In this document: positions 44,293-53,905 of the stretch, one piece after another
Layout: each line of letters starts with the position of its first letter
Numbering within the stretch: the stretch's first letter is position 1
NCBI GenBank assembly: GCA_913055625.1
Contig: CAJXJW010000003.1
Coordinates: 434,001 to 498,000 of the forward strand
Source: an uncultured Pseudomonadota bacterium
GTDB taxonomy: Bacteria; Pseudomonadota; Gammaproteobacteria; Steroidobacterales; Woeseiaceae
Length of the DNA stretch: 64,000 nucleotides
Direction of reading: 5' to 3'
Position numbers and translations under genes: made by a program
Notes under the pieces: model-generated
Told to the model about the DNA's origin: nothing
Databases searched by the model: none
The model's input: only the letters and a program-made list of their open reading frames with translations

Positions 44293-44911
44293 CGACGACG
44301 CACCGCGCCTGTTCGTCATCGCTGCGCCGTCGGGCGCCGGCAAGACGACGCTCGTGCACGCGCTGGTAACCAGCCGGCCGGAGCTGCGCTTCTCAATCTC
44401 GTACACGACACGGCGCAAGCGCCGCAACGAGGCGCATGGCGTGGATTACCTGTTCGTCGAGCGCGACGAATTCGAGCGCCTGCGCGACGCCGGCGAGATG
44501 CTGGAGTCGGCCGAGGTATTCGACAACCTGTACGGCACGTGCCGGCGACAGGTGGAGAGGCACCTGGGCGACGGTCGCGGCGTGATCCTCGAGATCGACT
44601 GGCAGGGAGCGCGGCAGGTGCGGGATGCGATGCCGGAGTGCGTGTCGATCTTCATCATGCCGCCGTCGGTCGGGGAGCTCGAACGGCGGCTGCGGTCACG
44701 CGGAACGGATTCCGAGGACGTCATCCAGCGACGCCTGCGCGACGCGCTCGGCGACATGAGCCACTGGAGCGAGTTCGACCACGTCATCATCAACGACGAC
44801 CTGGACGATGCCGTGGCGCGGCTGCTCGCCGTGGTGGACGGGCACGGCGAGGCGACGTCGACGAACGAGCCCGCGCTGCGCGCCGCGGTCGAGGACATCG
44901 TCGGTACGTGA
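44282..44911 (+). CDS. gmk: Guanylate kinase
   Basis: Converts GMP to GDP. 209 residues: Walker A APSGAGKTTLV, GMP-binding SISYTTRRKRRNEAHGVDY, GVILEIDWQGARQVR and the lid RLRSRGTDSEDVIQRRL. ATG inside the yicC end; followed by a GTGA overlap with the next gene. Normally rpoZ and spoT come next; here an FMN reductase-like gene intervenes. Confidence 0.96.
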   Translation: MSSSDDAPRLFVIAAPSGAGKTTLVHALVTSRPELRFSISYTTRRKRRNEAHGVDYLFVERDEFERLRDAGEMLESAEVFDNLYGTCRRQVERHLGDGRGVILEIDWQGARQVRDAMPECVSIFIMPPSVGELERRLRSRGTDSEDVIQRRLRDALGDMSHWSEFDHVIINDDLDDAVARLLAVVDGHGEATSTNEPALRAAVEDIVGT

Positions 44912-45441
44912 GCGCGTCCGCGATCGCGCTGTTCTCGAGCGGGCGGCGGCACGGAAACACCGGGCGGCTCATCGACACGATCGCGGCGGAGGCGGACGTG
45001 GAGGTCGTCGACCTCGCGCCGCTTGCGATTGCGCCCTACGACTACGAGCACTCGAACCGCGACGACGACTTCGAGCCGCTGATGCGTCGCGTGCTGGACC
45101 ATCAGAGCATCGTGTTCGCGACGCCGGTGTACTGGTACGGCCCGAACGGGCCGATGAAGATCTTTCTCGACCGCGTCTGCGACCTGCTCGACCTGCCGGC
45201 ACTCAAGCCGGAGGGCCGGCGGCTGCGGGAAAAGACGGCTTACGTCGTCAGCACGTCCATCTACCCGGACGCGCCGGCGCCGTTCGTCGAGATGTTCCGG
45301 GACACGTTCGACTACCTCGGCATGCGCTACGGCGGCATCGCGCATCTCGACTGCCGCGACGGCTACGACGCGGACGCGGCAGCGCCGGTCGCCGCGGAGA
45401 TGGTGGCGCGGCTGGCGGCCGGGTCCGCGGATTCCTCATAA
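44908..45441 (+). CDS. NAD(P)H-dependent FMN reductase-like flavodoxin-fold protein
   Basis: 177 residues. The flavin phosphate loop FSSGRRHGNTGRLID is at the N-terminus (residues about 9-23), and FATPVYWYGPNGPMKIFLDR matches the FMN contact segment of the NADPH-dependent FMN reductase family. The C-terminal half is typical (FRDTFDYLGMRYGGIAHLDC). GTG start overlaps the gmk stop. The electron acceptor is unknown; azo- or quinone reductase activity is possible. Confidence 0.85.
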   Translation: MSASAIALFSSGRRHGNTGRLIDTIAAEADVEVVDLAPLAIAPYDYEHSNRDDDFEPLMRRVLDHQSIVFATPVYWYGPNGPMKIFLDRVCDLLDLPALKPEGRRLREKTAYVVSTSIYPDAPAPFVEMFRDTFDYLGMRYGGIAHLDCRDGYDADAAAPVAAEMVARLAAGSADSS

Positions 45442-45462
45442 AAACAGCGTCTTGGAAGGCCG

Positions 45463-45485
45463 CTATATAACGTGTGGTTATATGG
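45463..45485. promoter_or_regulatory. Inverted repeat upstream of rpoZ, candidate operator
   Basis: CTATATAAC and GTTATATGG form nine-base arms with one mismatch around GTGTG, in an AT-rich patch 80 bases upstream of rpoZ. It could be an operator or overlap a -10 box; no regulator is assigned. Confidence 0.4.
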
Positions 45486-45565
45486 GCTGGCCTGCCGGCC
45501 GCCGTGGCCACTAGTCTTCCGCCATCGACTCAACGGGCCCCATCGGCCCCGACGAAGGAACCGAC

Positions 45566-45850
45566 ATGGCACGTATTACCGTCGAGGACTGCCTCGACAA
45601 CATCGACAACATCTTCGAGATGGTGCTGGTCGCCGCCAAGCGCGCGCGCCGCGTCGCCCACGGCGCCGACCCGATGGTCGACCTCGAGAACGACAAGCCC
45701 ACCGTGATCGCGCTGCGCGAAATTGCGGCCGGCCACGTCACGCCGGCCATCCTCGACGAGATCGAGCAGCCGCCGGCCGAGGAGCTGCTGCAGCAGCCGG
45801 ACCTCGCCGACGACCTGATGCCGCTCCGCGGCATCTCGATCGGGGACTGA
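45566..45850 (+). CDS. rpoZ: RNA polymerase omega subunit
   Basis: 94-residue omega subunit assisting beta-prime folding and ppGpp binding. Family sequence [29 protein letters not shown] with the helix [19 protein letters not shown] small hairpin GGCCGG-CTCA-CCGGCC (45869-45884) lies after the stop. spoT normally follows; here a lipoprotein and a TRAP transporter come between. Confidence 0.96.
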   Translation: MARITVEDCLDNIDNIFEMVLVAAKRARRVAHGADPMVDLENDKPTVIALREIAAGHVTPAILDEIEQPPAEELLQQPDLADDLMPLRGISIGD

Positions 45851-45952
45851 TCACCCGTCGACCGACATGGCCGGCTCACCGGCCCTGCCCCTGCGCGGTT
45901 CGCTAGCGGAAACCGGTGTCGTGCACTAGACTCGGCTCAGGGGGGTACCACC

Positions 45953-46177
45953 ATGACAAACGGCAAAACCCTGTTGGTCCTCGCAGCGCTGGCGCTCACC
46001 GGTTGCGCATCGGATCCGGGCCTCGATGACAGCGCGAGAGCCGCGCGCGACGTCGAGGGCCCGGCCGTCTGTCCGCCGGGCCAGCAGAAGATCTGCGAGA
46101 GAACCACCGACCGCCTCGCCTGCTCCTGCACACGGATCATGACCCGCCCGACCGGCGGTAGCACGCCGCATCGTTGA
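45953..46177 (+). CDS. Small Cys-rich putative lipoprotein
   Basis: 74 residues starting MTNGKTLLVLAALALTGCAS, a clear lipoprotein signal with lipobox LTGC. The mature part has four Cys residues (AVCPPGQQKICERTTDRLACSCTRI), probably disulfide-bonded or metal-binding in the periplasm. A run of G residues nine bases upstream of the ATG acts as ribosome site. A GC stem (46176-46192) overlaps its end. Function unknown. Confidence 0.72.
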   Translation: MTNGKTLLVLAALALTGCASDPGLDDSARAARDVEGPAVCPPGQQKICERTTDRLACSCTRIMTRPTGGSTPHR

Positions 46178-46211
46178 GCCGGCGTCCGGCTCGCGGCGCC
46201 GTCGCTTTCCC

Positions 46212-47210
46212 GTGGGCGTCTTCCACCGCTATCGCGTAAGCGCGCTACTGGTCGGCGTCGCGGCCTTCGCCGCGATCGGCCTGTTGCTGCGTCCGGGAAG
46301 CAGCGGCGAGATCCGTTGGGCGCACGTCTACGAAATCAACTCGCCCTACCACCAGGAGGCGCTCGCGGCAGCCGCCGAGTTCGAGGCACTCACCGGTGGG
46401 CAATACCGTGTCCGCGTCTACCCGGCGTCGGTGCTCGGCAATGAGGTCGAACTCAACGAGGCGCTGCGCATCGGCGCCATCGACGTCATCTACACCGGAC
46501 CGTCGCTGGTCGCGCCGATGTACCCGCCGATCGCCATCGCCGAGTACCCGTTTGCGATCGACGACTTCGCGCACTGGAAAGCCTTCCGCAACAGTAGCCT
46601 GTTCGACGAGATCGCAACCAACTTCCGGGAGGCCACCGGCATCACGGTCGCCGGCTTCGTGTACTACGGGTTCCGCCACGTCACCGCGAACCGCCCGATC
46701 CGTCACCCCGACGACATGAGAAACCTGAAGATCCGGGTGCCGAACGCGCCGATGTACCTGCTAATGCCCGACAACACCGGCGCGAACTCCACGCCGATGC
46801 CGTTCGCCGAGGTGTACCTCGCGCTGCAGCAGGGCGTGGTCGATGCACAGGAGAATCCGCTGACGACAATACGCTTCAAGCGCTTCTACGAGGTGCAGTC
46901 GCACATCAGCCTGACCGGCCACATGTCAAACTCGCTGCTGATCCTTGCCTCATCGCACGCGCTGGCGCGGCTGGACGACCCGACACGTGCCGAATTGCTG
47001 CGCGTGCTCGCCGCTGCCGGCGACCGGGCTTCGGCGGAGATCGACCAGCAGGAGCGCGAACTCGCCGACTGGTTCCGTGCGCAGGGCGTGACGGTCGTTG
47101 ACGTCGACCGGGAGGCCTTTCGCCGCAGGCTCGCGCCGGCCCTTGCCGCGGCCGGCAAGCCTGTCGGGCAGGAATATTTCGCCCGCCTGCGGGCGCTGGC
47201 AGACCAGTGA
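46212..47210 (+). CDS. dctP: TRAP transporter substrate-binding protein (DctP family)
   Basis: Periplasmic solute receptor, 332 residues, with a signal/anchor (VSALLVGVAAFAAIGLLL). DctP features: IRWAHVYEINSPYHQ at the start of the mature domain, SVLGNEVELNEALRIGAID, RNLKIRVPNAPMY (substrate Arg that binds the carboxylate in this family) and DAQENPLTTI. GTG start lacks an obvious ribosome site. It overlaps dctQ by four bases. The ligand is probably an organic acid, but cannot be named. Confidence 0.92.
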   Translation: MGVFHRYRVSALLVGVAAFAAIGLLLRPGSSGEIRWAHVYEINSPYHQEALAAAAEFEALTGGQYRVRVYPASVLGNEVELNEALRIGAIDVIYTGPSLVAPMYPPIAIAEYPFAIDDFAHWKAFRNSSLFDEIATNFREATGITVAGFVYYGFRHVTANRPIRHPDDMRNLKIRVPNAPMYLLMPDNTGANSTPMPFAEVYLALQQGVVDAQENPLTTIRFKRFYEVQSHISLTGHMSNSLLILASSHALARLDDPTRAELLRVLAAAGDRASAEIDQQERELADWFRAQGVTVVDVDREAFRRRLAPALAAAGKPVGQEYFARLRALADQ

Positions 47211-47722
47211 GCTCGCGGCCCGGCAAACTGCCTGACGTAGCGGACCTGCCGGCACTCGTGCTGTTCGTGGCGCTGCTCGTCGTCGTGTTCCTGCAGTTCT
47301 TCACGCGCTACGTGCTCAACGACAGCCTCGGCTGGACCGAGGAGATTGCGCGGTACCTGCTGATCGCCGTTGCCTATGTCGGCGCGGTCGGCGCGCTGCG
47401 CAAGGGTGAGCACCTGTTTCTCGAAGTGCTGTTTCGGCGCACCCGCATCGAGAACCTGAAGCCCCTTACGCTGGGCACGGAAGTGCTGGGTGTCGCATAC
47501 CACCTCGTACTCGGCGTACTCGCCATCCAGCTCGCGCGCGTGACGGACCAGCGCATGGTCTCCGTCGACGCGCCCAAGGCCCTCGTGTACTTCGTCGTGG
47601 GCGCGGCGCTCATCGCCTGCACCGGCTTTGCGATCGCCCGCGCCCGGCGGCGCTGGCGCCAGTCGCCGGAGGAGATACTCGCGGAGCTCGAGGCAAGCTG
47701 CAGCGAGGAAGCGGCCGGCTGA
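47207..47722 (+). CDS. dctQ: TRAP transporter small membrane subunit (DctQ family)
   Basis: 171 residues with four hydrophobic helices. The second half of helix 1 and the following segment show the family pattern FTRYVLNDSLGWTEEIARYLLI, which binds DctM. The C-terminal tail is acidic (SPEEILAELEASCSEE). GTG start overlapping the dctP TGA; its own stop overlaps the dctM ATG. Confidence 0.93.
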   Translation: MSSRPGKLPDVADLPALVLFVALLVVVFLQFFTRYVLNDSLGWTEEIARYLLIAVAYVGAVGALRKGEHLFLEVLFRRTRIENLKPLTLGTEVLGVAYHLVLGVLAIQLARVTDQRMVSVDAPKALVYFVVGAALIACTGFAIARARRRWRQSPEEILAELEASCSEEAAG

Positions 47723-49005
47723 TGGAACTGCTGCTCGTCCTCGCGCTTCTGCTTGCGCTGCTGTTCGCCGGCACGCCGGTGCACGTTGCGCTCGGCGTCG
47801 CGTCGCTCCTGTACTTCATCGGGGCAGACATCCCGGCGAGCGCGGCCGTGCACACGATGATCAACGGCATCAACAGCTTCCCGCTGATCGCGATTCCGTT
47901 TTTCGTGCTCGCCGGCCAGCTGATGAACGCGTCCGGCTTTACCGATCGCATCTTTGCGCTCGCCCGCGGGATGTTCGGGTGGGCACCGGGCGGCCTCGGC
48001 CACGTCAATATCGGCTCGAGCATGATCTTCGCCGGCATGTCCGGCGCGGCGGTGGCGGATGCCGGCGGGCTCGGCGCGGTCGAGATCAAGGCGATGCGCG
48101 ATGCCGGCTACGACCGCGGTTTCGCCGTCGGCATCACGGCGGCCTCGTCGACGATCGGGCCGATCATCCCGCCGTCGCTGCCGCTGATCATTTACGGCGT
48201 CGTGGCCGAAGTGTCGATAGGGCAGCTCTTCGCCGCCGGGCTGGTGCCGGGCCTGCTGATGGCCCTGGCGCTGATGGTCATGGTGCACGTGCTCGCCGTT
48301 CGCCGCGGCTACCCGCGCGACCGGTCTTTCGGCGTGCGGGAACTCGCCGGCCTGTTCGGCCGCGCGGCGCTGCCGCTGTTCGCGCCGGTGCTGATCATCG
48401 GCGGCATCGTGTTCGGAATCTTCACGCCGACCGAGGCCGCCGTCGCCGCCGTCGTCTATACGCTGCTGGTCGGTGTGCTGGTGTTTCGCACGCTGGACTG
48501 GCGCACCGTCTGCCGCATCCTCGTCGAGACCGCCGAGATCACCGCGTCGATCCTGATGATCGTGGCGTCCGCCGCGCTATTCGCGTGGGTACTGACGCTG
48601 AACCAGGTGGCGGCGGAGCTCGCCGGGCTGCTCACCGGCGTGACGGACAATCCGACGTTGTTGTTGTTGCTGATCATGCTGCTGGTGTTCGTCGTCGGGT
48701 TCTTCCTGGAAACGATCGCTGCCATCACGATCCTCGCGCCGCTGGTGCTGCCCGTGGCAATCGCCGTCGGCATCGACCCGGTGCACCTCGGCATTGTGCT
48801 GGTGCTGAACCTGATGATCGGCCTGCTGACCCCGCCGGTCGGCATGGTGCTGTACGTGCTCGCGAAAGTGTCTCGGCTGCGCTTCGAGGACTGCGTGCGC
48901 GCGACGCTGCCGTTCCTTGTGCCACTGGTCGCGGTGTTGTTGCTGCTGGTGGTCTTTCCGTCGCTCGCGCTGTGGCTGCCGGGGGTCGTGTACCCGGCCG
49001 GGTAG
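47722..49005 (+). CDS. dctM: TRAP transporter large membrane subunit (DctM family)
   Basis: 427 residues with about 12 hydrophobic segments; sodium-driven elevator-type transport subunit. Motifs: PLIAIPFFVLAGQLMNASG, GHVNIGSSMIFAGMSGAAVADAGGLG, AASSTIGPIIPPSLPLIIYG and LLTPPVGMVLYV. Completes dctPQM, separated from spoT by 89 bases. Confidence 0.95.
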   Translation: MELLLVLALLLALLFAGTPVHVALGVASLLYFIGADIPASAAVHTMINGINSFPLIAIPFFVLAGQLMNASGFTDRIFALARGMFGWAPGGLGHVNIGSSMIFAGMSGAAVADAGGLGAVEIKAMRDAGYDRGFAVGITAASSTIGPIIPPSLPLIIYGVVAEVSIGQLFAAGLVPGLLMALALMVMVHVLAVRRGYPRDRSFGVRELAGLFGRAALPLFAPVLIIGGIVFGIFTPTEAAVAAVVYTLLVGVLVFRTLDWRTVCRILVETAEITASILMIVASAALFAWVLTLNQVAAELAGLLTGVTDNPTLLLLLIMLLVFVVGFFLETIAAITILAPLVLPVAIAVGIDPVHLGIVLVLNLMIGLLTPPVGMVLYVLAKVSRLRFEDCVRATLPFLVPLVAVLLLLVVFPSLALWLPGVVYPAG

Positions 49006-49094
49006 GCGGGCCGGCCTGCCCGCACGCCAACGTCCCGCGCCCGAAGGACGGCCCGGGCTCCTAAACGCCCCGGCGTTAGCGGTATGATCAACCC

Positions 49095-51251
49095 ATGGAC
49101 TACGCCGCCACCCTGCTCGCGAAGCTGCCCGCCGCGCTACGGCGCGACCGCGGCTTCGATCGGCTGGTAGCCGCCCTCGAGACCTACCTGCCCGACGACC
49201 AGGTGGCGCTGATCATGCGCGCCTATGACTTCGGCGCCGCGGCGCACGAGGGGCAGACCCGCAAAACCGGCGAGCCGTACATCACCCACCCGGTCGCGGT
49301 CGCACAGGAACTCGCGGACATGCACCTCGACGCGCAGGCCATCACGGCGGCGATTCTGCACGACGTCGTCGAGGACACGGACGCCTCGCTCGACGACATC
49401 CGCGAGAAGTTCGGCGACGAGGTGGCACTGCTCGTCGACGGCGTCAGCAAGCTCGACCAGATCCAGTTCCGCTCCCGCGCCGAGGCGCAGGCCGAGAGCT
49501 TCCGCAAGATGATGCTCGCGATGATCGAGGACATCCGCGTCATCCTCGTGAAGCTCGCCGACCGCCTGCACAACATGAAAACGCTCGGCGCGATGCCGGA
49601 AGAAAAGAAGCGGCGCATCGCCCGCGAGACGCTCGACATCTACGCCCCGATCGCGAACCGCCTCGGCATCAACCGCATGAAGGTGGAGCTCGAGGACCTC
49701 GGCTTCCGGTACCTGTACCCGATGCGCTACCGCGTGCTCGACAAGGCATTGAAAAAGAGCAAGGGCACGCAGAAGCAGATCGTGAAACGCATCTCCGAGG
49801 AGTTCGAGACTGCCCTCGAGGCCGAGGAGATCGAGGCGGAGGTCATCGGCCGCGAGAAGCACCTGTACTCCATCTACAAGAAGATGGCGGAGAAGAAGCG
49901 CCTGCTGTCCGACGTCGTCGACGTGTACGGCTTCCGCATCATCGTCGACGACCCGACGACCTGCTACCAGGTGCTCGGCATCGTGCATGGCCTGTACAAG
50001 CCGATGCCGGGCCGCTTCAAGGATTACATCGCGATCCCGCGCATCAACGGCTACCAGTCGCTGCACACCACGCTGTTCGGCCCGAAGGGCCTGCCGCTCG
50101 AGGTGCAGATCCGGACCCGCAACATGGACCGCGTCGCCGAGTCCGGCGTTGCCTCTCACTGGCAGTACAAAGCGGAGGACCGCGTCGACGCAACGCCGCA
50201 ACGCCGCGCGCGCGAATGGCTCTCGAGCCTCGCGGAACTGCAGAAGACGGACTCGTCCGAAGAGTTTCTCGAAAGCGTCAAGGTCGACCTGTTTCCCGAC
50301 AAGATCTACGTGTTCACGCCGAAGGGCGACATCATGCCGCTGCCCAAGGGCTCGACGACCGTGGACTTCGCCTACGCGGTGCATACCGACATCGGCAACC
50401 ACACGGTCGCGGCGAAGATCGACCGCGCGCTCGTGCCGCTGCGCACGCAGTTATCGAACGGCCAGACGGTCGAGGCCGTCACGAGCCGCAACGCGAACCC
50501 GAACCCGAACTGGCTGACGTTCGTGCGCACGGCGAAAGCGCGCACCGCGATCCGCCAGTACATGAAGAACCTGCGCTCGAACGAGTCGATCGATCTCGGC
50601 AAGCGCCTGCTCGACCGCTCACTGAAGGATCTCGACTCGTCGCTTCGCAAGATCGGCAAGGTCCGCATGAACGAGGCGCTGACGGAGCTCGGCTTCAACA
50701 ACGCGTCGGAACTCTACGAGCAGCTCGGGCTGGGCGAGCGCCTCGCTCCGCTGACCGCGCGCTTCCTGCTCGGCAGCAAGGTCGAGGGCGACGCCACGAT
50801 CGAGCAGGCCAGCCTCACGATCGCCGGCACCGAGGGCATGGTCGTCTCCTATGCCAAGTGCTGCTACCCGATCCCGGGCGACGAGGTCATGGGCTACCTG
50901 AGCTCCGGCCGCGGCGTCGTCATCCACCGCAACGTGTGCGGCAACCTGAGCAACTTCCGCAAGCAGCCGGAAAAGTGGATCTCGGTGTCCTGGGAGCAGG
51001 AGATCGAGCGCGAGTTCCAGAGCCAGATCCAGTGCGAGACGCGCAACAAGACCGGAGTGCTCGCCGAGGTCGCGGCCACGATCGCCGACTGCGGCTCGAA
51101 CATCGAACAGGTGGAAGTGCTCGGGCGCCACGACGATTGCTCCATGCTGTCGTTCCTGTTACTGGTACGCGACCGGCGGCATCTCGCACAGATCATGCGC
51201 AACGTGCGCAAGATGCCGAACGTCATCCGCGTCATCCGCGACTGCGCCTGA
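49095..51251 (+). CDS. spoT: Bifunctional (p)ppGpp synthetase/hydrolase
   Basis: Stringent-response enzyme, 718 residues. The N-terminal HD hydrolase has [25 protein letters not shown] and [12 protein letters not shown] intact. The synthetase has [29 protein letters not shown] and [18 protein letters not shown]. These are followed by the TGS domain ([20 protein letters not shown]), a zinc-finger-like region with [13 protein letters not shown] and a C-terminal ACT domain ([20 protein letters not shown]). With both active sites intact it should make and degrade (p)ppGpp. TATGAT lies six bases before the ATG, so the RNA leader may be very short. Confidence 0.96.
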   Translation: MDYAATLLAKLPAALRRDRGFDRLVAALETYLPDDQVALIMRAYDFGAAAHEGQTRKTGEPYITHPVAVAQELADMHLDAQAITAAILHDVVEDTDASLDDIREKFGDEVALLVDGVSKLDQIQFRSRAEAQAESFRKMMLAMIEDIRVILVKLADRLHNMKTLGAMPEEKKRRIARETLDIYAPIANRLGINRMKVELEDLGFRYLYPMRYRVLDKALKKSKGTQKQIVKRISEEFETALEAEEIEAEVIGREKHLYSIYKKMAEKKRLLSDVVDVYGFRIIVDDPTTCYQVLGIVHGLYKPMPGRFKDYIAIPRINGYQSLHTTLFGPKGLPLEVQIRTRNMDRVAESGVASHWQYKAEDRVDATPQRRAREWLSSLAELQKTDSSEEFLESVKVDLFPDKIYVFTPKGDIMPLPKGSTTVDFAYAVHTDIGNHTVAAKIDRALVPLRTQLSNGQTVEAVTSRNANPNPNWLTFVRTAKARTAIRQYMKNLRSNESIDLGKRLLDRSLKDLDSSLRKIGKVRMNEALTELGFNNASELYEQLGLGERLAPLTARFLLGSKVEGDATIEQASLTIAGTEGMVVSYAKCCYPIPGDEVMGYLSSGRGVVIHRNVCGNLSNFRKQPEKWISVSWEQEIEREFQSQIQCETRNKTGVLAEVAATIADCGSNIEQVEVLGRHDDCSMLSFLLLVRDRRHLAQIMRNVRKMPNVIRVIRDCA

Positions 51252-51267
51252 ACACCACGGAGCGAGA

Positions 51268-51648
51268 ATGAGCAAGCACGCAATCCACACGGACGCCGCA
51301 CCGGCGGCCATCGGCACCTATTCACAGGCGATCCGCACCGGCGGCCTCGTGTTCCTGTCCGGGCAGATCCCGCTCGACCCGGCGTCCGGGAACGTGGTCG
51401 ACGGCAACTTCGCGGCACGCGCAAAGCAGGTGTTCGAGAACCTGAAGGCCGTGGCCGAGGCGGCGGGCGGCTCGCTCGACGACGTCGTCAAGCTCACGAT
51501 CTTCCTCACCGACCTCGGCAACTTCGCCACCGTGAACGAGGTCATGGCCGGTTACTTCGCCGAACCCTACCCGGCGCGCGCGGCGGTCGGCGTCGCCTCG
51601 CTGCCGAAGGGCGTCGATGTCGAGGCAGACGCGATTCTTGCTCTCTGA
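51268..51648 (+). CDS. ridA: RidA-family enamine/imine deaminase
   Basis: 126 residues. Hydrolyses reactive 2-aminoacrylate-type enamines made by PLP enzymes. Motifs: [25 protein letters not shown] at the N-terminus and [27 protein letters not shown] with the catalytic Arg. It starts 16 bases after spoT and overlaps recG by 32 bases. The spoT-ridA-recG order is common. Confidence 0.95.
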   Translation: MSKHAIHTDAAPAAIGTYSQAIRTGGLVFLSGQIPLDPASGNVVDGNFAARAKQVFENLKAVAEAAGGSLDDVVKLTIFLTDLGNFATVNEVMAGYFAEPYPARAAVGVASLPKGVDVEADAILAL

Positions 51649-53707
51649 TGCGCTGACCCAACTCGCCGGCGTCGGCCCGGCGCTGGCCACGAAGCTCGAG
51701 AAGCTCGGCCTGAACCGGGTCGAGGACCTGCTGTTCCTGCTGCCCGCGCGCTACGAGGACCGGACGCAGCTCGTGAAGCTCGGCGCACTGTCGGCCGGCA
51801 TGCGCTGCCTCGTGAGCGGCGAGGTGCTGTTGTCCGAGGTCGCGTTCCGCGGCCGCCGCAACCTGCTCGTGCGCATCGGCGATGGCAGCGGCCAGCTCAC
51901 GCTGCGCTTCTTCTATTTCTCGAAGGCGCAGCAGGAGCAGTTCCGTGCGGGCGTACACGTGACGGCCTACGGCGAAGTCCGCAAGGGCGGCGCCGGGCTC
52001 GAGATCATCCACCCCGAGTACCGCATTCTCCGCGCCGGGCAGGATGCCGCGATCAACGACGCGCTGACGCCGATCTATCCCTCGACCGAGGGCGTGGGGC
52101 AGGGCCGCCTGCGCAACCTCGTGAACCAGGCGCTGAAGCAGATGCGCCGCGAGCCGCCGGAGGAACTGCTGCCGGTGGACACGCTGGCGAAATTATCGAT
52201 GCCGCCGCTCGCCGACGCGATCGAGATGCTGCACAACCCGCCGCCGGATGCCGACGTGGCAATGCTCGCTGCGGGCGAACATCCCTGCCAGCAGCGCCTC
52301 GCGTTCGAGGAACTGCTCGCGCACTACCTCAGCCTGAAGCGGCTGCGCGCGCTGGCGGCCACCGAGGCCGCGCCCGCGCTGACTGGCGGCAAGGACGAGG
52401 TCGATGCGTTCGTGGCGGCATTGCCGTTCGCATTGACCGGCGCGCAGCAGCGCGTCACCGGCGAGATCCTGTCCGACCTCGCGCGGCCGCACCCGATGAT
52501 GCGCCTGATCCAGGGAGACGTCGGCTCGGGCAAGACCGTCGTCGCCGCGATCGCCTGCCGCAAAGCCGTGGCGAACGGCGTGCAGGCCGCGATCATGGCG
52601 CCGACCGAGTTGCTCGCGGAGCAGCACTGGCGAAGTTTCAGCGACTGGTTTCGACCGCTGGACATCGAACCCGCGTGGCTGTCCGGCAGCCAGAAGGCGA
52701 GCGCGCGGCGGGAGGCACTCGCGGCAATCGCCGACGGTACTGCATCCGTCGTCGTCGGCACCCACGCCTTGTTCCAGGAGGGCGTCGAGTTCGCGAACCT
52801 GGGCCTCATTGTCATCGACGAACAGCACCGCTTCGGCGTGCACCAGCGCATGGCGCTGCGTGACAAGGGTGCGGGGCCGGGCGGCCACCCGCACCAGCTC
52901 GTCATGACCGCGACGCCGATCCCGCGCACGCTCGCGATGGCGGCCTACGCCGATCTCGACACGTCCGTCATCGACGAGCTGCCGCCAGGCCGCCAGCCGG
53001 TGCAGACGGTCGCGATTCCCGACACGCGCCGCGACGAGGTCGTGCAGCGCGTGCATTCCGCCTGCGCGGCGGGCGGGCAGGCCTACTGGGTGTGCCCGCT
53101 GATCGAGGAGTCCGAGCTACTCGACTACCAGGCCGCGGAGGCGAGCTACGCGATGCTCACCGAGGCGCTGCCGGACGTGCGCGTCGGGCTCGTGCACGGT
53201 CGCATGCGGCCGGCGGAGAAAGAAAAGGGCATGCGTGCGTTCAAGGAGGGGCTGATTCAGCTGCTGGTCGCGACGACCGTGATCGAGGTCGGCGTCGACG
53301 TGCCGAACGCGAGCCTGATGATCATCGAGAACGCGGAACGCATGGGCCTGTCGCAGCTGCACCAGTTGCGCGGGCGCGTGGGCCGCGGCGCGGCCCAAAG
53401 CCACTGCGTGCTGATGTACAAGCCGCCGCTGGGCCAGCTCGCGAAGAGCCGGCTTGCGGTACTGCGCGAATCGAACGACGGTTTCGTGGTTGCACAGCGT
53501 GACCTGGAACTGCGCGGCCCGGGCGAGTTGCTCGGCACGCGCCAGACCGGCCTGCCGGACTACCGCGTCGCCGACCTCGGCCGCGACGCGTCACTCATGC
53601 CGAAGGTGCAGGTCGCGGCGGAGCAGCTCGAGCGACGCGCACCGGAGAACGCGGAACGTATCGTGCGCCGCTGGCTGGGCAGTCGCGGGCATTACGGGAA
53701 GGTGTAA
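51617..53707 (+). CDS. recG: ATP-dependent DNA helicase RecG
   Basis: Remodels stalled replication forks and Holliday junctions. 696 residues: an N-terminal wedge/OB domain ([39 protein letters not shown]), Walker [22 protein letters not shown] (motif II), [23 protein letters not shown] and QLRGRVGRG, then the C-terminal TRG segment ([22 protein letters not shown]). The ATG lies inside ridA. Two AAAAAGGTGTCA repeats follow its stop. Confidence 0.96.
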   Translation: MSRQTRFLLSDALTQLAGVGPALATKLEKLGLNRVEDLLFLLPARYEDRTQLVKLGALSAGMRCLVSGEVLLSEVAFRGRRNLLVRIGDGSGQLTLRFFYFSKAQQEQFRAGVHVTAYGEVRKGGAGLEIIHPEYRILRAGQDAAINDALTPIYPSTEGVGQGRLRNLVNQALKQMRREPPEELLPVDTLAKLSMPPLADAIEMLHNPPPDADVAMLAAGEHPCQQRLAFEELLAHYLSLKRLRALAATEAAPALTGGKDEVDAFVAALPFALTGAQQRVTGEILSDLARPHPMMRLIQGDVGSGKTVVAAIACRKAVANGVQAAIMAPTELLAEQHWRSFSDWFRPLDIEPAWLSGSQKASARREALAAIADGTASVVVGTHALFQEGVEFANLGLIVIDEQHRFGVHQRMALRDKGAGPGGHPHQLVMTATPIPRTLAMAAYADLDTSVIDELPPGRQPVQTVAIPDTRRDEVVQRVHSACAAGGQAYWVCPLIEESELLDYQAAEASYAMLTEALPDVRVGLVHGRMRPAEKEKGMRAFKEGLIQLLVATTVIEVGVDVPNASLMIIENAERMGLSQLHQLRGRVGRGAAQSHCVLMYKPPLGQLAKSRLAVLRESNDGFVVAQRDLELRGPGELLGTRQTGLPDYRVADLGRDASLMPKVQVAAEQLERRAPENAERIVRRWLGSRGHYGKV

Positions 53708-53713
53708 CGATCC

Positions 53714-53738
53714 AAAAAGGTGTCACAAAAAGGTGTCA
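53714..53738 (+). repeat. Tandem AAAAAGGTGTCA units ahead of the HNH gene
   Basis: AAAAAGGTGTCA occurs at 53714-53725 and 53727-53738. The second unit runs into GGTTTATTTTTCGGCACC, which can fold back on GGTG. Related to the arms of the element at 25497-25583 (AAAAGGTGACAGG). Confidence 0.75.
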
Positions 53739-53865
53739 GGTTTATTTTTCGGCACCATGGTCTTTTCACCCTTGGAAAACAGCCCTGACATCATTGACCG
53801 AATTGCCCTTTGAAAGCCGGCTGATCGGGTCATTTTCTCGTTTCCTGCCAATGACTTATCTTGTA

Positions 53866-53885
53866 TACTGTACGCATTCACAGTA
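53866..53885 (+). promoter_or_regulatory. LexA-type SOS box over the HNH gene promoter
   Basis: TACTGTACGCATTCACAGTA: the outer TACTG and CAGTA match the gammaproteobacterial LexA consensus TACTG-N10-CAGTA exactly, and about five of ten central bases match the alternating TA. A -10-like TATACT (53864-53869) overlaps it. The HNH start codon follows 20 bases downstream, so LexA binding here should block transcription. Confidence 0.7.
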
Positions 53886-53905
53886 TTCGTTCAGGGAGGA
53901 ATGTC

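Noticed and set aside
45900..45925. Motif copy at the edge of the TRAP insertion (GCGGAAACCGGTGTC)
   Set aside because: Only GCGGAAAC matches the CCGCGG-core motif; eight bases are within chance in GC-rich DNA.
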